DNA of 64,000 nt from Paenibacillus sp. VTT E-133291 (GCF_002264395.1 NZ_NFVA01000001.1:62001-126000); one strand, 5' to 3'. Shown: positions 1-9,373, counted from the stretch's first letter. A program made the numbers and translations. The notes: generated from the sequence alone by a model not told the origin.

Positions 1-1
1 A

Positions 2-307
2 ATTGAAGGTGCCGGATCCTTACGCCAGTTTCGCAGTATTACACTGGTCTATCTAACCTCTTCGATGTTTTTTGTGGTCATCATGTCGATCATAAATTCA
101 TTTAAAGTGTTTCGTGAAACGTATTTGATCGCAGGTGATTATCCGCATGACAGCATTTACATACTGCAGCATTATATGAACAATATGTTCATGACACTCG
201 ATGTACAGAAGCTGACTGCCGCGGCAACTTTGATGTTTGGTTGTATTTTATTGATCGTGTTGGGATTGTTTGCATTTGAGCGGAGGCATCGACAATTCAT
301 GGAATAG
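2..307 (+). CDS. Sugar ABC transporter permease, MalF type (5' truncated by window start)
   Basis: This is the C-terminal ~101 residues of an inner-membrane permease of the CUT1 carbohydrate uptake family. The open frame enters from the window edge. Its first residues read like the end of the EAA loop that docks on the ATPase (start IEGAGSLRQF), followed by two hydrophobic segments and a basic tail ERRHRQFME. The neighbouring MalG-type permease begins 13 bp after the stop, as usual for permease pairs. No ATPase gene is nearby; CUT1 importers in this group usually share an MsmX-type ATPase. Substrate cannot be told from this fragment. Confidence 0.85.
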   Translation: MEGAGSLRQFRSITLVYLTSSMFFVVIMSIINSFKVFRETYLIAGDYPHDSIYILQHYMNNMFMTLDVQKLTAAATLMFGCILLIVLGLFAFERRHRQFME

Positions 308-320
308 GGGTGAAAAGGTT

Positions 321-1199
321 GTGCCAGTTGTCAAAGTGTTACGAAAAGGGGCATTAACACTCGTCATGGCTGTTATTGCTATCATATTATTATTCCCGAT
401 TGTGATCACATTCACAAATTCGCTTATGACAGAGAAAGAAATTGAGATCAATTATGGATCTATCGGGCAGATGAACGAAGTAATTGAAGGGAGAGAAGCT
501 ATCTTTGTGAATTTAAAATTACTGCCGGATCAAGTGTCCTTGGAGCAGTATGCTAAGGTTTTCCTAGACAACCCTAAATATCTGACGATGTTCTGGAACT
601 CAGTATTCTTGGTTGTACCCATCATTGCAGGACAAACATTGGTAGCAGCACTCGCTGCCTATGCTTTCTCTAAGCTGAAATTCCGGGGGCGAGATCCTTT
701 GTTTCTTATCTATGTCCTAACGATGCTTATGCCTTTCCAAGTAACGCTGGTACCGAACTATATTATGGCGGATAAGCTAGGCATATTAGATAGTTCATAT
801 GCGATTATATTACCAGGAATTTTCGCAGCGTTTGGTGTTTTTATGCTCAGACAATTCATGCTGGATATACCTTACGCGTATATCGAAGCGAGCAAAATGG
901 ATGGTGCAGGACATTTTTTGATTTTTTACAAGATTATTATTCCGATGATTAAGCCAGGTCTGGCAGCACTCGTTATATTATTGTTCGTTGATTATTGGAA
1001 TATGGTGGAGCAGCCGCTAATCTTTCTAGAAGATCCGTTTAAGCAGCCCTTGTCAGTGTTTTTATCGAGGATCAATGAAGAAGAGCGGGGCATTGCTTTT
1101 GCTGCATCCATACTATACATGGCTCCAATGGTGATGCTATTTTTGTATGCGGAATCGTATTTTATTGAAGGCATTCAATTGTCTGGTATCAAAGGTTGA
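321..1199 (+). CDS. Carbohydrate ABC transporter permease, MalG type
   Basis: A 292-residue polytopic membrane protein, the second permease of the pair. An N-terminal membrane segment is followed by an extracytoplasmic loop of ~75 residues, then the transmembrane core and the EAA motif (YIEASKMDGAGHFLIFYKII, residues ~190-210). The C-terminus GIQLSGIKG is the usual ending of this family. I chose GTG at 321 because AGGGGTG lies about 8 bp upstream; an upstream in-frame TTG at 270 lies inside the preceding gene. It sits in an operon with the partial permease, an HlyD-like protein and a solute-binding protein. Substrate unknown. Confidence 0.9.
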   Translation: MPVVKVLRKGALTLVMAVIAIILLFPIVITFTNSLMTEKEIEINYGSIGQMNEVIEGREAIFVNLKLLPDQVSLEQYAKVFLDNPKYLTMFWNSVFLVVPIIAGQTLVAALAAYAFSKLKFRGRDPLFLIYVLTMLMPFQVTLVPNYIMADKLGILDSSYAIILPGIFAAFGVFMLRQFMLDIPYAYIEASKMDGAGHFLIFYKIIIPMIKPGLAALVILLFVDYWNMVEQPLIFLEDPFKQPLSVFLSRINEEERGIAFAASILYMAPMVMLFLYAESYFIEGIQLSGIKG

Positions 1200-1219
1200 T
1201 TGGAGGAGAATGACGGGAT

Positions 1220-2380
1220 ATGGAGTTAGGTATAGAGCCGACTGATCGTAGACGTAAACGAAATATTCAAGTCGTCTTCATGGTTTTTATGGGTTTGTTA
1301 TTGTTTTTCACAGTATTCAGTAACACCATACAGTCTTTGACGTTGCCGAAAGTGAGAACTGAAAAACCATCAAAGGGTAATCTGTTACTTACGATTGAAG
1401 CTAGTGGGATATTGCATCCACTCGCTGAAGCTAAGCTTTCGAATACAACCGGACTGAAGGTGCAACAAATTCTTGTGAAAGAAGGTCAGCGTGTAGAAAA
1501 GGGACAAAAGCTTATTATCTATGAGAGCAAAACGGCTGAGCAAGAATTGAAAGATGAAATAACTAATTTGGAAAAGCTGAAAATTGATCAACAGAATAGG
1601 CAAGATCAGTATATTCAGTCCGCGCTGGAAGAGGATGAATTCAAAATTCGAAATGCAAGACGTGATATCGAAAAAGGTAAGTTAGATATCTTAGCCCAGG
1701 AAAATAAGATTAGCGGATTAAAAAATCGTCTAACAAGCGAAAAGCAACTATTTTCTCCGTTTGATGGATTAATTTCAAAACTGAATGCCGTTGAAGGATT
1801 AATTTCATTGGGAGAACCGGAAGTTATTGTATCGAACAGCAGTCAGGGTTACAGATTGGATATTATTATGGATTCTGCACATTTATCTAGTTTAGGGATT
1901 TCTACTGGAGAAAAGGTAGAGGTCGATGTCGATATGAGCCATGGACAAGAAGCCCAGACCATAAGTGGCTCCATCGAAGAAATTGTGAATTCAGAGTCAC
2001 GTATTGATAGCTCTTCTAGTAATGATTCGGGGAAGACACAAACCATTCCTCAAAAGGCTTTGAGAATCAAAGTCGTTGATCTAGAACTTAAAGGGGGTGA
2101 ACAGGCTCGGGTCAAATTCGAGAAACGATCACTCCAAGAGGGATTACTCCTATCCAAAGAAGCTATTCATGAGGATCGCGAAGGTTTGTTTGTCTATAAA
2201 GTTGACGAGCAGCGGGGGGCATTAGGCAATGTTTTTGTCGCTAAGAAAGTTCGTATTCATTCCAGTGAAAAGAACGAAAAAGAAACGATGATTCAATCAG
2301 ATGTCCTCTATGTGGAGGATTCAATTATTCTGGAAAGTAGTGAACCTCTTGAAGACGGGAACCGAGTTCGACTGCAATAA
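1220..2380 (+). CDS. HlyD/RND-type membrane fusion (periplasmic adaptor-like) protein
   Basis: A 386-residue protein with one N-terminal membrane anchor (residues ~16-38). It has a first half-lipoyl segment (~50-95, containing VKEGQRVEKGQKL), a charged alpha-helical hairpin (~100-175), the second half-lipoyl segment (SPFDGLISKLNAVEGL) and a beta-rich membrane-proximal part. This is the architecture of adaptor subunits of efflux pumps; in Gram-positive bacteria relatives usually partner MacB-like exporters. Here it lies 20 bp after a MalG-type permease and ahead of a solute-binding protein, an unexpected partner set. Its role is unknown: it could organise an extracytoplasmic complex or serve an exporter encoded elsewhere. 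Confidence 0.85.
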   Translation: MELGIEPTDRRRKRNIQVVFMVFMGLLLFFTVFSNTIQSLTLPKVRTEKPSKGNLLLTIEASGILHPLAEAKLSNTTGLKVQQILVKEGQRVEKGQKLIIYESKTAEQELKDEITNLEKLKIDQQNRQDQYIQSALEEDEFKIRNARRDIEKGKLDILAQENKISGLKNRLTSEKQLFSPFDGLISKLNAVEGLISLGEPEVIVSNSSQGYRLDIIMDSAHLSSLGISTGEKVEVDVDMSHGQEAQTISGSIEEIVNSESRIDSSSSNDSGKTQTIPQKALRIKVVDLELKGGEQARVKFEKRSLQEGLLLSKEAIHEDREGLFVYKVDEQRGALGNVFVAKKVRIHSSEKNEKETMIQSDVLYVEDSIILESSEPLEDGNRVRLQ

Positions 2381-2418
2381 GAAATCATATCAACGAGAAA
2401 ATAGGAGGAAAAAATCAA

Positions 2419-3768
2419 ATGATCAAAATGAAGAGTAACAAGCTGGGGATGTTGGCGATGGGGATGGCTATGCTTGCGACGGCCGCCTGTAGTAATTCGG
2501 GAAGCGAGTCCGGGACGAACGATCAGGGAAAACCCGTCTCGGCAGAAGGAAAAACCGTCGTGAATTTTTCGGTACGGGAGTCGAGTTCCTTCTTTGAAGC
2601 GGCGGAAAAAAGATTCGAAGAGAAGTACCCGGACATCGACCTGCAAATTCAAGCCGTGAAAAAAGCGGAAGAAGACTGGAAGCCCGGAGATTACGAGAAG
2701 TATACGAAAACGACGAATACGGAGCTGTTATCGGGCAAGGGAGCGGACATTCTCGAAGTGGCAGAGCTGCCGTTCGAATCATATGCAAGCAAAAAGCTTA
2801 TCGCAAATATGAACGAGTTGTTGAAACAAGACACGTCGCTGAGTGGTGTCGACCTGCAAGCGAAGCTCGAAGTATTCAAGACGGACGGTGACTTATACGC
2901 CATACCGTTCGGGTACTTCATGAGAGGGTTTATTGGCGACGGAAATCTACTGGCCGACGAGAGTATCGACGACAGCCGGTGGACGTGGGCCGAATTCGCC
3001 GAGGTCGCGAAGGGCTTGATGTGTAAAGAGAGCGAAAGCGGCATGGACCGGCGCTACGCTTTGGCTAACGAACCGCCGGATTTGATACTGTGGGAAATCG
3101 TCGTCGACGGCTATGCCAATTTTGTGGACGTCTCGGGGAAAAAAGCTTCCTTCGACTCCCCAAAATTCGTCGCTGCCATGCAGCAGGTCAAGAAGATGTA
3201 CGACGACAGCATCGCGACCGCCGAGCCGGCCGAAGTCGGCCGCCAGTTGTTTTACTCTACCGTGTTGAGTTCACCAGGCAATTTGATCGATGAAATTCAC
3301 TATTATTTCGCGAATCCGAAGCTGATCGGGAAGCCGCAAGCCGGAACGGTGGGTACGAGGCTCGCCCCTAGCGTTCAGCTTGCGATTAGGGACAATTCAC
3401 CGGTGAAGGATGAGGCTTGGAAATTCATCTCATTCCTGTTGTCTGAGGAAGTGCAATCGATGAAGGAAAGGGAAGATTACGGATTCTCGATGTTGGACTC
3501 GGTAAACGAGAAAGAACTGAGGGACGTTCAGAAGCAGGTGAACGCTGGTACCTATAAGCTTCCAAGCGGAAAAAAGCCGCAAGTTTCCGCTGAACAGTTC
3601 GCCCAGTACGAACAGTTCATGCGGTCTGCGGGGTACTTCACGCGGATTGACGGAAAAGTCGTGCGAATGATCGGAGATGAATCGCCCGCTTTCTTCAGCG
3701 GCCAGAAGTCAGCCGATGAGGTCGCCAAGCTGATTCAAAACCGGGCGACGACGTATTTGAACGAGTAA
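2419..3768 (+). CDS. Extracellular solute-binding lipoprotein (family 1)
   Basis: A 449-residue substrate-binding lipoprotein of a CUT1 importer. A basic n-region and hydrophobic stretch end in lipobox LATAAC, followed by a Ser/Gly/Asn-rich tether. The mature part has the usual pattern: FEEKYPDIDLQIQAV near the N-terminus, LLSGKGADILEV (~100), DGDLYAIPFGY (~155) and VKDEAWKFISFLLSEE (~335). It would be anchored outside the membrane to deliver sugar to the upstream permeases. AGGAGG lies ahead of the ATG. Base composition is clearly higher in GC than both neighbours (hand count of single 60-base lines: 31-36 GC here, 23 in the next gene), suggesting recent acquisition or replacement. Confidence 0.9.
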   Translation: MIKMKSNKLGMLAMGMAMLATAACSNSGSESGTNDQGKPVSAEGKTVVNFSVRESSSFFEAAEKRFEEKYPDIDLQIQAVKKAEEDWKPGDYEKYTKTTNTELLSGKGADILEVAELPFESYASKKLIANMNELLKQDTSLSGVDLQAKLEVFKTDGDLYAIPFGYFMRGFIGDGNLLADESIDDSRWTWAEFAEVAKGLMCKESESGMDRRYALANEPPDLILWEIVVDGYANFVDVSGKKASFDSPKFVAAMQQVKKMYDDSIATAEPAEVGRQLFYSTVLSSPGNLIDEIHYYFANPKLIGKPQAGTVGTRLAPSVQLAIRDNSPVKDEAWKFISFLLSEEVQSMKEREDYGFSMLDSVNEKELRDVQKQVNAGTYKLPSGKKPQVSAEQFAQYEQFMRSAGYFTRIDGKVVRMIGDESPAFFSGQKSADEVAKLIQNRATTYLNE

Positions 3769-3790
3769 CGGTTTAAGGGAGGGGGAACTC

Positions 3791-6307
3791 ATGTACAAAC
3801 GATTAAAGTCATATGCTGTAGTTCTGCTCAGTGCAATGATGTTTAGCCAATCTCTTGCAAACGGCACATACGCAGCATCGACAGGAGTTTCAGACGCAGC
3901 GGTATTCATTTTTGACAAACTTGGTTCAATAGCTTTGAAAAGTAATGTCAACGTGAAGCTGATAGATATGGATATTTTAGAGCAACCGAGCGGTAATATA
4001 CTTATATATACACTTAGTTATAGCAATGGTAGCAGCAATAGTGTAGCTCACGTTGATTATTTCTCTAGGGTTACTACAAATGGTGGATCAGTCATTCAAG
4101 GCAAACCTATCACGAGAGATGTCACCAAAAAAATCATGCCTCCTAATAGTAGCCAAATCGTCACGTATTACGTGAATATTGGAAAGTCCACACGATTAAA
4201 CGGTACTAAAGTAACCCTATTTACTTGGGATTTCAGTAGCCAGGATTATCAGAAAAAGCTAGGTGTATTTACCATTCCAGCTAGTTATTCAGCTGTCGTT
4301 CCTCAAGGTCAGAGCAAGGAAATCACTATGGATAATCTGCTAGTAAACATCAAAGCAGAAAGTCTGCAAAGGCTTAAGACGAATGGAAAAATCTATATGA
4401 GAGTAGGCGTTAGCTTTACGAATTTGGGTAAAAAAGTGCTCAGCGACACCGCTTATAAAGCATACCTGAAATCGGCCGGTGGTTCGGTGTTCGATCTTAA
4501 GCTGGAGAACGTCAGTGGCAGTTTCAATGTACAGTCTCAAGAGAAGAAGACGGTTTACTATTTAACGGAAGTTCCTTCTTATATGAAGACTGAACAAATG
4601 ATATTGCAATTCGCGCAAGAAGATGAAACTTTGAAAATAATGCTTCCAGTTAAATCTTTCAAGCTTCCTGCAGTAACAACTTCTGACTTGGCTGTGGCTA
4701 ATTATGCTGTTAAGAAGATTTCTATTAAGAATAACACCGTTGAAATGCAATTGAAGAGTGCTTCTGTATATTCGGAAAATGATTCCGCGAAATGGAATCT
4801 TGAGTTCCGTCTTAAGAATCTTGGAAATAAAGCTATCACGCTACCTGCATACGAGCTTACGGTTAAAGCTGCTGAAGGATTTAGTATTCCGGTAGATTCA
4901 AAAGCACTTGAAAATGTAACATTGAAACCGCTTGAAGAGAAAATTATCAATCTTAATGCGGACGTGCCATTAGAACTTAATCAAGGTAAGCTGCAGTTGC
5001 AATGGACGGAGCCCTCTGTTGATGACAAGGTTATTTTTCCAACTGCGCAGTTTAACATCCCTTATTCTCTGGAGAACAATAATCTGATGGGTCAAGAGTA
5101 TACGGTCCAGAACAGGTACGGAAAATTTATGGTGAAGCTGGTCTCCTATCAGCGGTTACCATGGGATGATACGGATCAAATCGTAACTAATATAAGCATC
5201 CGTAACACCGGCTTAACCTCAGTACAGTTACCTTCTCTCAAAGCTATAGTCAAAGCAGGAATGAGTGATCAGAGCAGCTCAGCCCAGATCGTGACCACAA
5301 ATACGCAAACGTCGCTTGCTCCTAATGAAGCAACAGAGATCTATGTGATAGCGAAAGTTCCATATACTTATAGTTTCAATCAGCTAAAGATTGTACTGCA
5401 GGCCACCTCAGGAGATGAAGTTACGAAGTTTCTCTCTATGAATACAAGTTCGCTAAATAATGTAATTCATACAATTTCTGTAGGTGAAACTCATCAAATG
5501 AACTCGTTAAGCAAAAAAGCAAAAGTTAGCGAGCGCCGGACAACCACTTATAATGAAAATAGTTCTAACTTGATCTATACGGAACTGGAAATGATTAACG
5601 AAGAGCCGCGCCAGTCGAAACAGGCACAGCTTGTGGCTTATTACAAGACACCTGATAACCAATTTTTCAAGGCGGTGGTTAGCCAATCGATAACTCCAAC
5701 AAGCCCAAATGGTAAAAATTTGGTTACGATCTGGAGTAAACTTCCGCAAGGAGTGAGTACATCCGATCTTATGCTTTATATTGGGGAAGGGATTGCTGAC
5801 GGCAAGCTTACAGATTTAGGGGGGACATCCACTGGATTTATTAATAGTGTTAAATTAGCACTTACTCCTAATACAGTAATCCCACACAATAATCTAACAA
5901 GTGTCGATCTATTCCCTTACAACTTATCGGTTGCCAATGCAGCGGGGACGATTACTGAAGAGAAAGGCACATTAGATGTAGTTGTAAACTATAGCTTATC
6001 CGAGAAAGAAGATTTTGAAGCAGGTCACTATGAACATAAGTTAGTCTTAGAACTCATTGACCCTTACGGACAATCCATGGAAAAGACTTTGGAACTGGGG
6101 GCAGATTTGCCAATGGGTAAGAATAAATCATACTTAGCCTCATTTAATAGTAACTTCCACAAAATATTAAGGGGAGGAAGCATTCGTATCAATCTATATG
6201 ATGAATTCCAGGGTCATAGGATGTTACTAGGGGGTCAGTCCTATCCGTTAACTTACATTTCAGCAGAACCGAAAAACTCTAATAGTAATGGTAGCTCAGG
6301 CAATTAA
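3791..6307 (+). CDS. Large secreted protein with repeated beta-sandwich-like domains, unknown function
   Basis: An 838-residue protein with a signal peptide (YKRLKSYAVVLLSAMMFSQS, probable cleavage after TYA|A). The mature chain is built from roughly 110-130-residue units, each with a phrase like VSFTNLGKKVL, FRLKNLGNKAI or ISIRNTGLTSVQL, followed by a Pro/Asn-containing turn and a strand. This resembles tandem immunoglobulin-like domains of the CARDB/DUF4352 kind. There are no SLH, LPXTG or lipobox signals, so it is probably released or held by partners. It follows the solute-binding gene by 22 bp and ends at a terminator, so it closes the operon. I do not recognise a named family; a scaffold or adhesin role in the same system is a guess. 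Confidence 0.75.
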   Translation: MYKRLKSYAVVLLSAMMFSQSLANGTYAASTGVSDAAVFIFDKLGSIALKSNVNVKLIDMDILEQPSGNILIYTLSYSNGSSNSVAHVDYFSRVTTNGGSVIQGKPITRDVTKKIMPPNSSQIVTYYVNIGKSTRLNGTKVTLFTWDFSSQDYQKKLGVFTIPASYSAVVPQGQSKEITMDNLLVNIKAESLQRLKTNGKIYMRVGVSFTNLGKKVLSDTAYKAYLKSAGGSVFDLKLENVSGSFNVQSQEKKTVYYLTEVPSYMKTEQMILQFAQEDETLKIMLPVKSFKLPAVTTSDLAVANYAVKKISIKNNTVEMQLKSASVYSENDSAKWNLEFRLKNLGNKAITLPAYELTVKAAEGFSIPVDSKALENVTLKPLEEKIINLNADVPLELNQGKLQLQWTEPSVDDKVIFPTAQFNIPYSLENNNLMGQEYTVQNRYGKFMVKLVSYQRLPWDDTDQIVTNISIRNTGLTSVQLPSLKAIVKAGMSDQSSSAQIVTTNTQTSLAPNEATEIYVIAKVPYTYSFNQLKIVLQATSGDEVTKFLSMNTSSLNNVIHTISVGETHQMNSLSKKAKVSERRTTTYNENSSNLIYTELEMINEEPRQSKQAQLVAYYKTPDNQFFKAVVSQSITPTSPNGKNLVTIWSKLPQGVSTSDLMLYIGEGIADGKLTDLGGTSTGFINSVKLALTPNTVIPHNNLTSVDLFPYNLSVANAAGTITEEKGTLDVVVNYSLSEKEDFEAGHYEHKLVLELIDPYGQSMEKTLELGADLPMGKNKSYLASFNSNFHKILRGGSIRINLYDEFQGHRMLLGGQSYPLTYISAEPKNSNSNGSSGN

Positions 6308-6338
6308 AATTGTAGGAAGCTGGGTTAAGAAAAAAGTC

Positions 6339-6370
6339 AAAAGTGTTGGCATAATAGCCAGCACTTTTTT
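6339..6370 (+). terminator. Rho-independent terminator of the permease/HlyD operon
   Basis: An 11-12 bp stem (AAAGTGTTGGC pairing with GCCAGCACTTT, one G-U pair), 6-base loop, then a T run. It lies 32 bp after the 838-codon gene and before nhaC. Confidence 0.85.
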
Positions 6371-6549
6371 ATATTTTTATGAACTTTTTATGGAAATTCC
6401 TTCAATGTATGTTATTTACATTGACTGTCCTCATTCTTTTCGTTAAGATTACCTCTGCGCTTCAATGCCAAAAAGCAAAAAAGCTTGAAAGTGAGGAAGC
6501 GATTAATCATTATTATTATCCCAATACAATGTTAAGGAGCATTATTGTC

Positions 6550-7938
6550 ATGGAACGTCAGCTTAGTTTCTCAAAAAGCATGATCATCATCATTTTTATT
6601 CTCGCACTTCTATTTGTATCCATCTTTCTATTGAAAGCGGAGCCGCATCTGCCGCTTCTCGTAACTACAATAGGCACGGCCGTCTTATTAGGGATGTTTG
6701 GGTTCTCTTGGAAAAAGATCGAATCTGCCATTATTCAAGGGATACAAACGGCCATCATGCCAATTCTAATCCTCATGCTGATCGGAATTCTGATTGCGGT
6801 ATGGATGATGAGCGGGACAGTGCCTTCGCTTTTATATTATGGTATGGATTATATTAATCCGAATTATTTTGCGGTGAGCGCATTATATGTCACGATCATC
6901 GTCTCGATGTTCACTGGAAGCTCATTTACGACAGTAAGCACGATCGGTGTTGCATTAATGGGTATTGCAGTAACTACGGGGATTTCCCCAACTTTGGCTG
7001 CTGGAGCGATTATCAGTGGGGCTTGTTTTGGTGATAAAATGTCGCCACTTTCCGATACCACGAATTTTGCTCCAGCAGTGGCCGGCATCCCCTTATTTAC
7101 ACATATTCGTAACATGGTCTACACAACGTTACCAGCGCTTGTTATAACCACAATCTTTTTCTTGTTCGCTCCAAAGAGCAGCTCAATCGACTTATCCTCG
7201 ATTACGGAAATTAAACTTGCTTTACTAAATGGGTTTCATATTCATTGGTTAACGCTGCTATCTCCTATAGCTGTCATTGCTTGTTCGATCAAGCGGGTGC
7301 CGATCCTGCCTACGTTAATTGTCGGAATAATAAGTGGTCTTCTTGTGACGGCTTTCGTTCAGCAGCAGACAGAAATCGATGTCTGGTTTAGTGTGATGCA
7401 GAACGGATATAACAGTAATATCGCGAATAAAATGGTTGCTTCCATTGTCAATCGCGGAGGGATGCAATCGATGATGTGGTCTGTATCCTTAATCTTAATT
7501 GCCTTATCTTTAGGTGGTTTGATTCAGCATTGCGGTGTGATCGAGGCTTTTTTCCGTAAACTCATTCAACCCCTTAAGCGTAAAAGCAGCATTGTTCTTA
7601 TGAGCGGAGCATCCTCCATTGCGGTAAACGGCATGACGGGTGAACAGTATCTTTCGATCCTATTGCCGGGGCAAATGTTCAAAGATGAATATAATCGCCG
7701 AGGCATTCCAGCGAGAACACTGTCCCGGACGCTAGAGGATTGTGGAACATTAGTTAATCCATTGATTCCATGGGGTGTTAGTGGCGCCTTCTTCGCAGTG
7801 ACTCTGGGTGTACCTGTTATAGAATATGCACCTTATGCAACCTTCTTATGGTTAAGTCCATTCATCACATTTGCTTATGCTTTGATCCCTAAATTGCAAA
7901 AGAACTCACTGGGTGTGGATAAAGAAATCTCAAGATAA
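6550..7938 (+). CDS. nhaC: Na+/H+ antiporter, NhaC family
   Basis: A 462-residue polytopic membrane protein that would exchange Na+ for H+ and support pH and sodium homeostasis. Family features visible are TGSSFTTVSTIGVALMGIA, the SGACFGDKMSPLSDTTNFAP segment typical of NhaC, a second half with VNGMTGEQYLSILLPGQMF, and LEDCGTLVNPLIPWGVSG near the C-terminus. The frame is open back to 6379, but that start lies in the preceding terminator and lacks a ribosome binding site. ATG 6550 has AAGGAG 10 bp upstream and gives the usual family length. Apparently monocistronic. Confidence 0.93.
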   Translation: MERQLSFSKSMIIIIFILALLFVSIFLLKAEPHLPLLVTTIGTAVLLGMFGFSWKKIESAIIQGIQTAIMPILILMLIGILIAVWMMSGTVPSLLYYGMDYINPNYFAVSALYVTIIVSMFTGSSFTTVSTIGVALMGIAVTTGISPTLAAGAIISGACFGDKMSPLSDTTNFAPAVAGIPLFTHIRNMVYTTLPALVITTIFFLFAPKSSSIDLSSITEIKLALLNGFHIHWLTLLSPIAVIACSIKRVPILPTLIVGIISGLLVTAFVQQQTEIDVWFSVMQNGYNSNIANKMVASIVNRGGMQSMMWSVSLILIALSLGGLIQHCGVIEAFFRKLIQPLKRKSSIVLMSGASSIAVNGMTGEQYLSILLPGQMFKDEYNRRGIPARTLSRTLEDCGTLVNPLIPWGVSGAFFAVTLGVPVIEYAPYATFLWLSPFITFAYALIPKLQKNSLGVDKEISR

Positions 7939-7951
7939 TGGACACCATATG

Positions 7952-7995
7952 CATTGATTCAACGTATATAAAGAATACTATGCGTTGAGTCAATG
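7952..7995. terminator. Inverted repeat after nhaC (weak terminator or structural element)
   Basis: Arms CATTGATTCAACG (7952-7964) and CGTTGAGTCAATG (7983-7995) pair over 13 positions with one G-U, separated by 18 bases. There is no following T run, so it may be an mRNA stabilising hairpin or an operator rather than a classical terminator. Confidence 0.5.
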
Positions 7996-8051
7996 TGATC
8001 AAGCTAGTGTTCTAAGCTGAAAAAGTGGACTATTTATCGGAGGTAATAACA

Positions 8052-9272
8052 GTGAGTCGCAGTAAGTTACAAGATCGAATCAGATTAGCCAATGTCGAAA
8101 CCAAGCACGCAGAGCAATTTAATAATCTACTACGTTATGTATTTCAGGTGACCAATCGCGATCTGCAAATCTTTGGCTGGGAGAACCGTGAAATCACTCA
8201 GGCAAAGTTGCCAGTTCTTAAGTATGCTGATGTTGTAGGTTGGTTTGATGGAGACAAGCTCATTTCTCAGTTAGCTGTATACCCATTTCAGGTGAATATT
8301 TTTGGGCATATCTATGAGATGGGTGGGCTAACGGGTGTTGGAACCTATCCCGAATATGCCAATTTGGGTCTAATGAATAAGCTAATGCTTCATGCTTTAA
8401 CTAAAATGCGGGATCGTAAACAATCGATATCTTATCTTTTTCCGTATTCAATCCCTTATTATAGAAGAAAAGGCTGGGAAATCATTACCGATAAAATCTC
8501 ATTTGAAGTACCGGATACCCAGTTGCCAAAAATGAGGAACGTCCCAGGAAATGTGGAACGCGTAACCATTGAGCATCCAGACATCAAAGTGATTTATGAT
8601 CAGTTTGCCGTACAGTATCATGGGGCGATGATTCGTAATGAGCTAGCATGGGAAGAATATCTGCGGTGGGATTTGGATGATATGACGGTTGGTATTTATT
8701 ACAATAACAACGATGAACCCATGGGGTACTTGTTATATTGGGTCGCCGAAGAAATATTTTATATCAAAGAGATGGTATACATTGTTGAAGAGGCTCGAAC
8801 GGGTTTGTGGAATTTTATTAGTGCGCATTTTTCGATGATTAAGCTGGTTAAAGGGGATATTTATAAAGGTGAACCGTTGTCATTCCTATTAGATGATGGG
8901 GATATCAAGGAGACGATTGCTCCCTATTTTATGGCGCGAATTGTGGATGTTCGTTTATTTATTGAACAGTATCCTTTTAAACGACAGGATAAGGACTGTG
9001 AGCTTGTTTTTAATCTGAGTGATCCGATGCTTGAATGGAATCGAGGGACATTTACGTTATCCGTAGATAGAGAAGGGAAGGGGAGCCTGCAAGAAGGAGG
9101 GTTAAATCCTTCGCTTACGCTTGATATTCCTACCTTAACAACCATGTTAATGGGCTATAAGCGGCCAACCTACCTGGCTCGAATCGGCCGTATTCAGACG
9201 GATGAAGTCACGATCCATTTACTTGAAGGACTGATTAGACCAGAGCATCCATATTTCTCTGATTATTTTTAA
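8052..9272 (+). CDS. GNAT-family N-acetyltransferase, Eis-like, with SCP2-type C-terminal domain
   Basis: A 406-residue cytoplasmic enzyme expected to transfer acetyl groups from acetyl-CoA to an amine. The first GNAT domain has the acetyl-CoA-binding stretch GVGTYPEYANLGLMNKLM (~residues 96-113), followed by SYLFPYSIPYYRRKGWE, typical of Eis relatives. A second degenerate GNAT domain (~160-285) and a C-terminal sterol-carrier-like domain (~290-406) follow. GTG 8052 is preferred to the upstream GTG 8025 because CGGAGG lies 8 bp before it. Eis homologues acetylate aminoglycosides or proteins; substrate here is unknown. Confidence 0.88.
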   Translation: MSRSKLQDRIRLANVETKHAEQFNNLLRYVFQVTNRDLQIFGWENREITQAKLPVLKYADVVGWFDGDKLISQLAVYPFQVNIFGHIYEMGGLTGVGTYPEYANLGLMNKLMLHALTKMRDRKQSISYLFPYSIPYYRRKGWEIITDKISFEVPDTQLPKMRNVPGNVERVTIEHPDIKVIYDQFAVQYHGAMIRNELAWEEYLRWDLDDMTVGIYYNNNDEPMGYLLYWVAEEIFYIKEMVYIVEEARTGLWNFISAHFSMIKLVKGDIYKGEPLSFLLDDGDIKETIAPYFMARIVDVRLFIEQYPFKRQDKDCELVFNLSDPMLEWNRGTFTLSVDREGKGSLQEGGLNPSLTLDIPTLTTMLMGYKRPTYLARIGRIQTDEVTIHLLEGLIRPEHPYFSDYF

Positions 9273-9289
9273 AAGGGCACGAACCTTTG

Positions 9290-9317
9290 AAGCATACTCT
9301 AAGGAGTGTGCTTTTTT
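9290..9317 (+). terminator. Rho-independent terminator after the Eis-like gene
   Basis: Stem AAGCATACTC / GAGTGTGCTT with a 4-base loop, followed by a T run. Confidence 0.9.
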
Positions 9318-9373
9318 GTTCTTTTTATAGTAGAATAATCTCTCAGCAACACAATATGATATGAGGTGTAAGA

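Noticed and set aside
3090-3293. 67-codon frame inside the solute-binding gene
   Set aside because: A frame shadow caused by the high GC of that gene; the main frame has full family motifs.
6379-6549. 57-codon N-terminal extension of NhaC
   Set aside because: It begins inside the preceding terminator without a ribosome binding site; ATG 6550 has a good site and gives normal family length.
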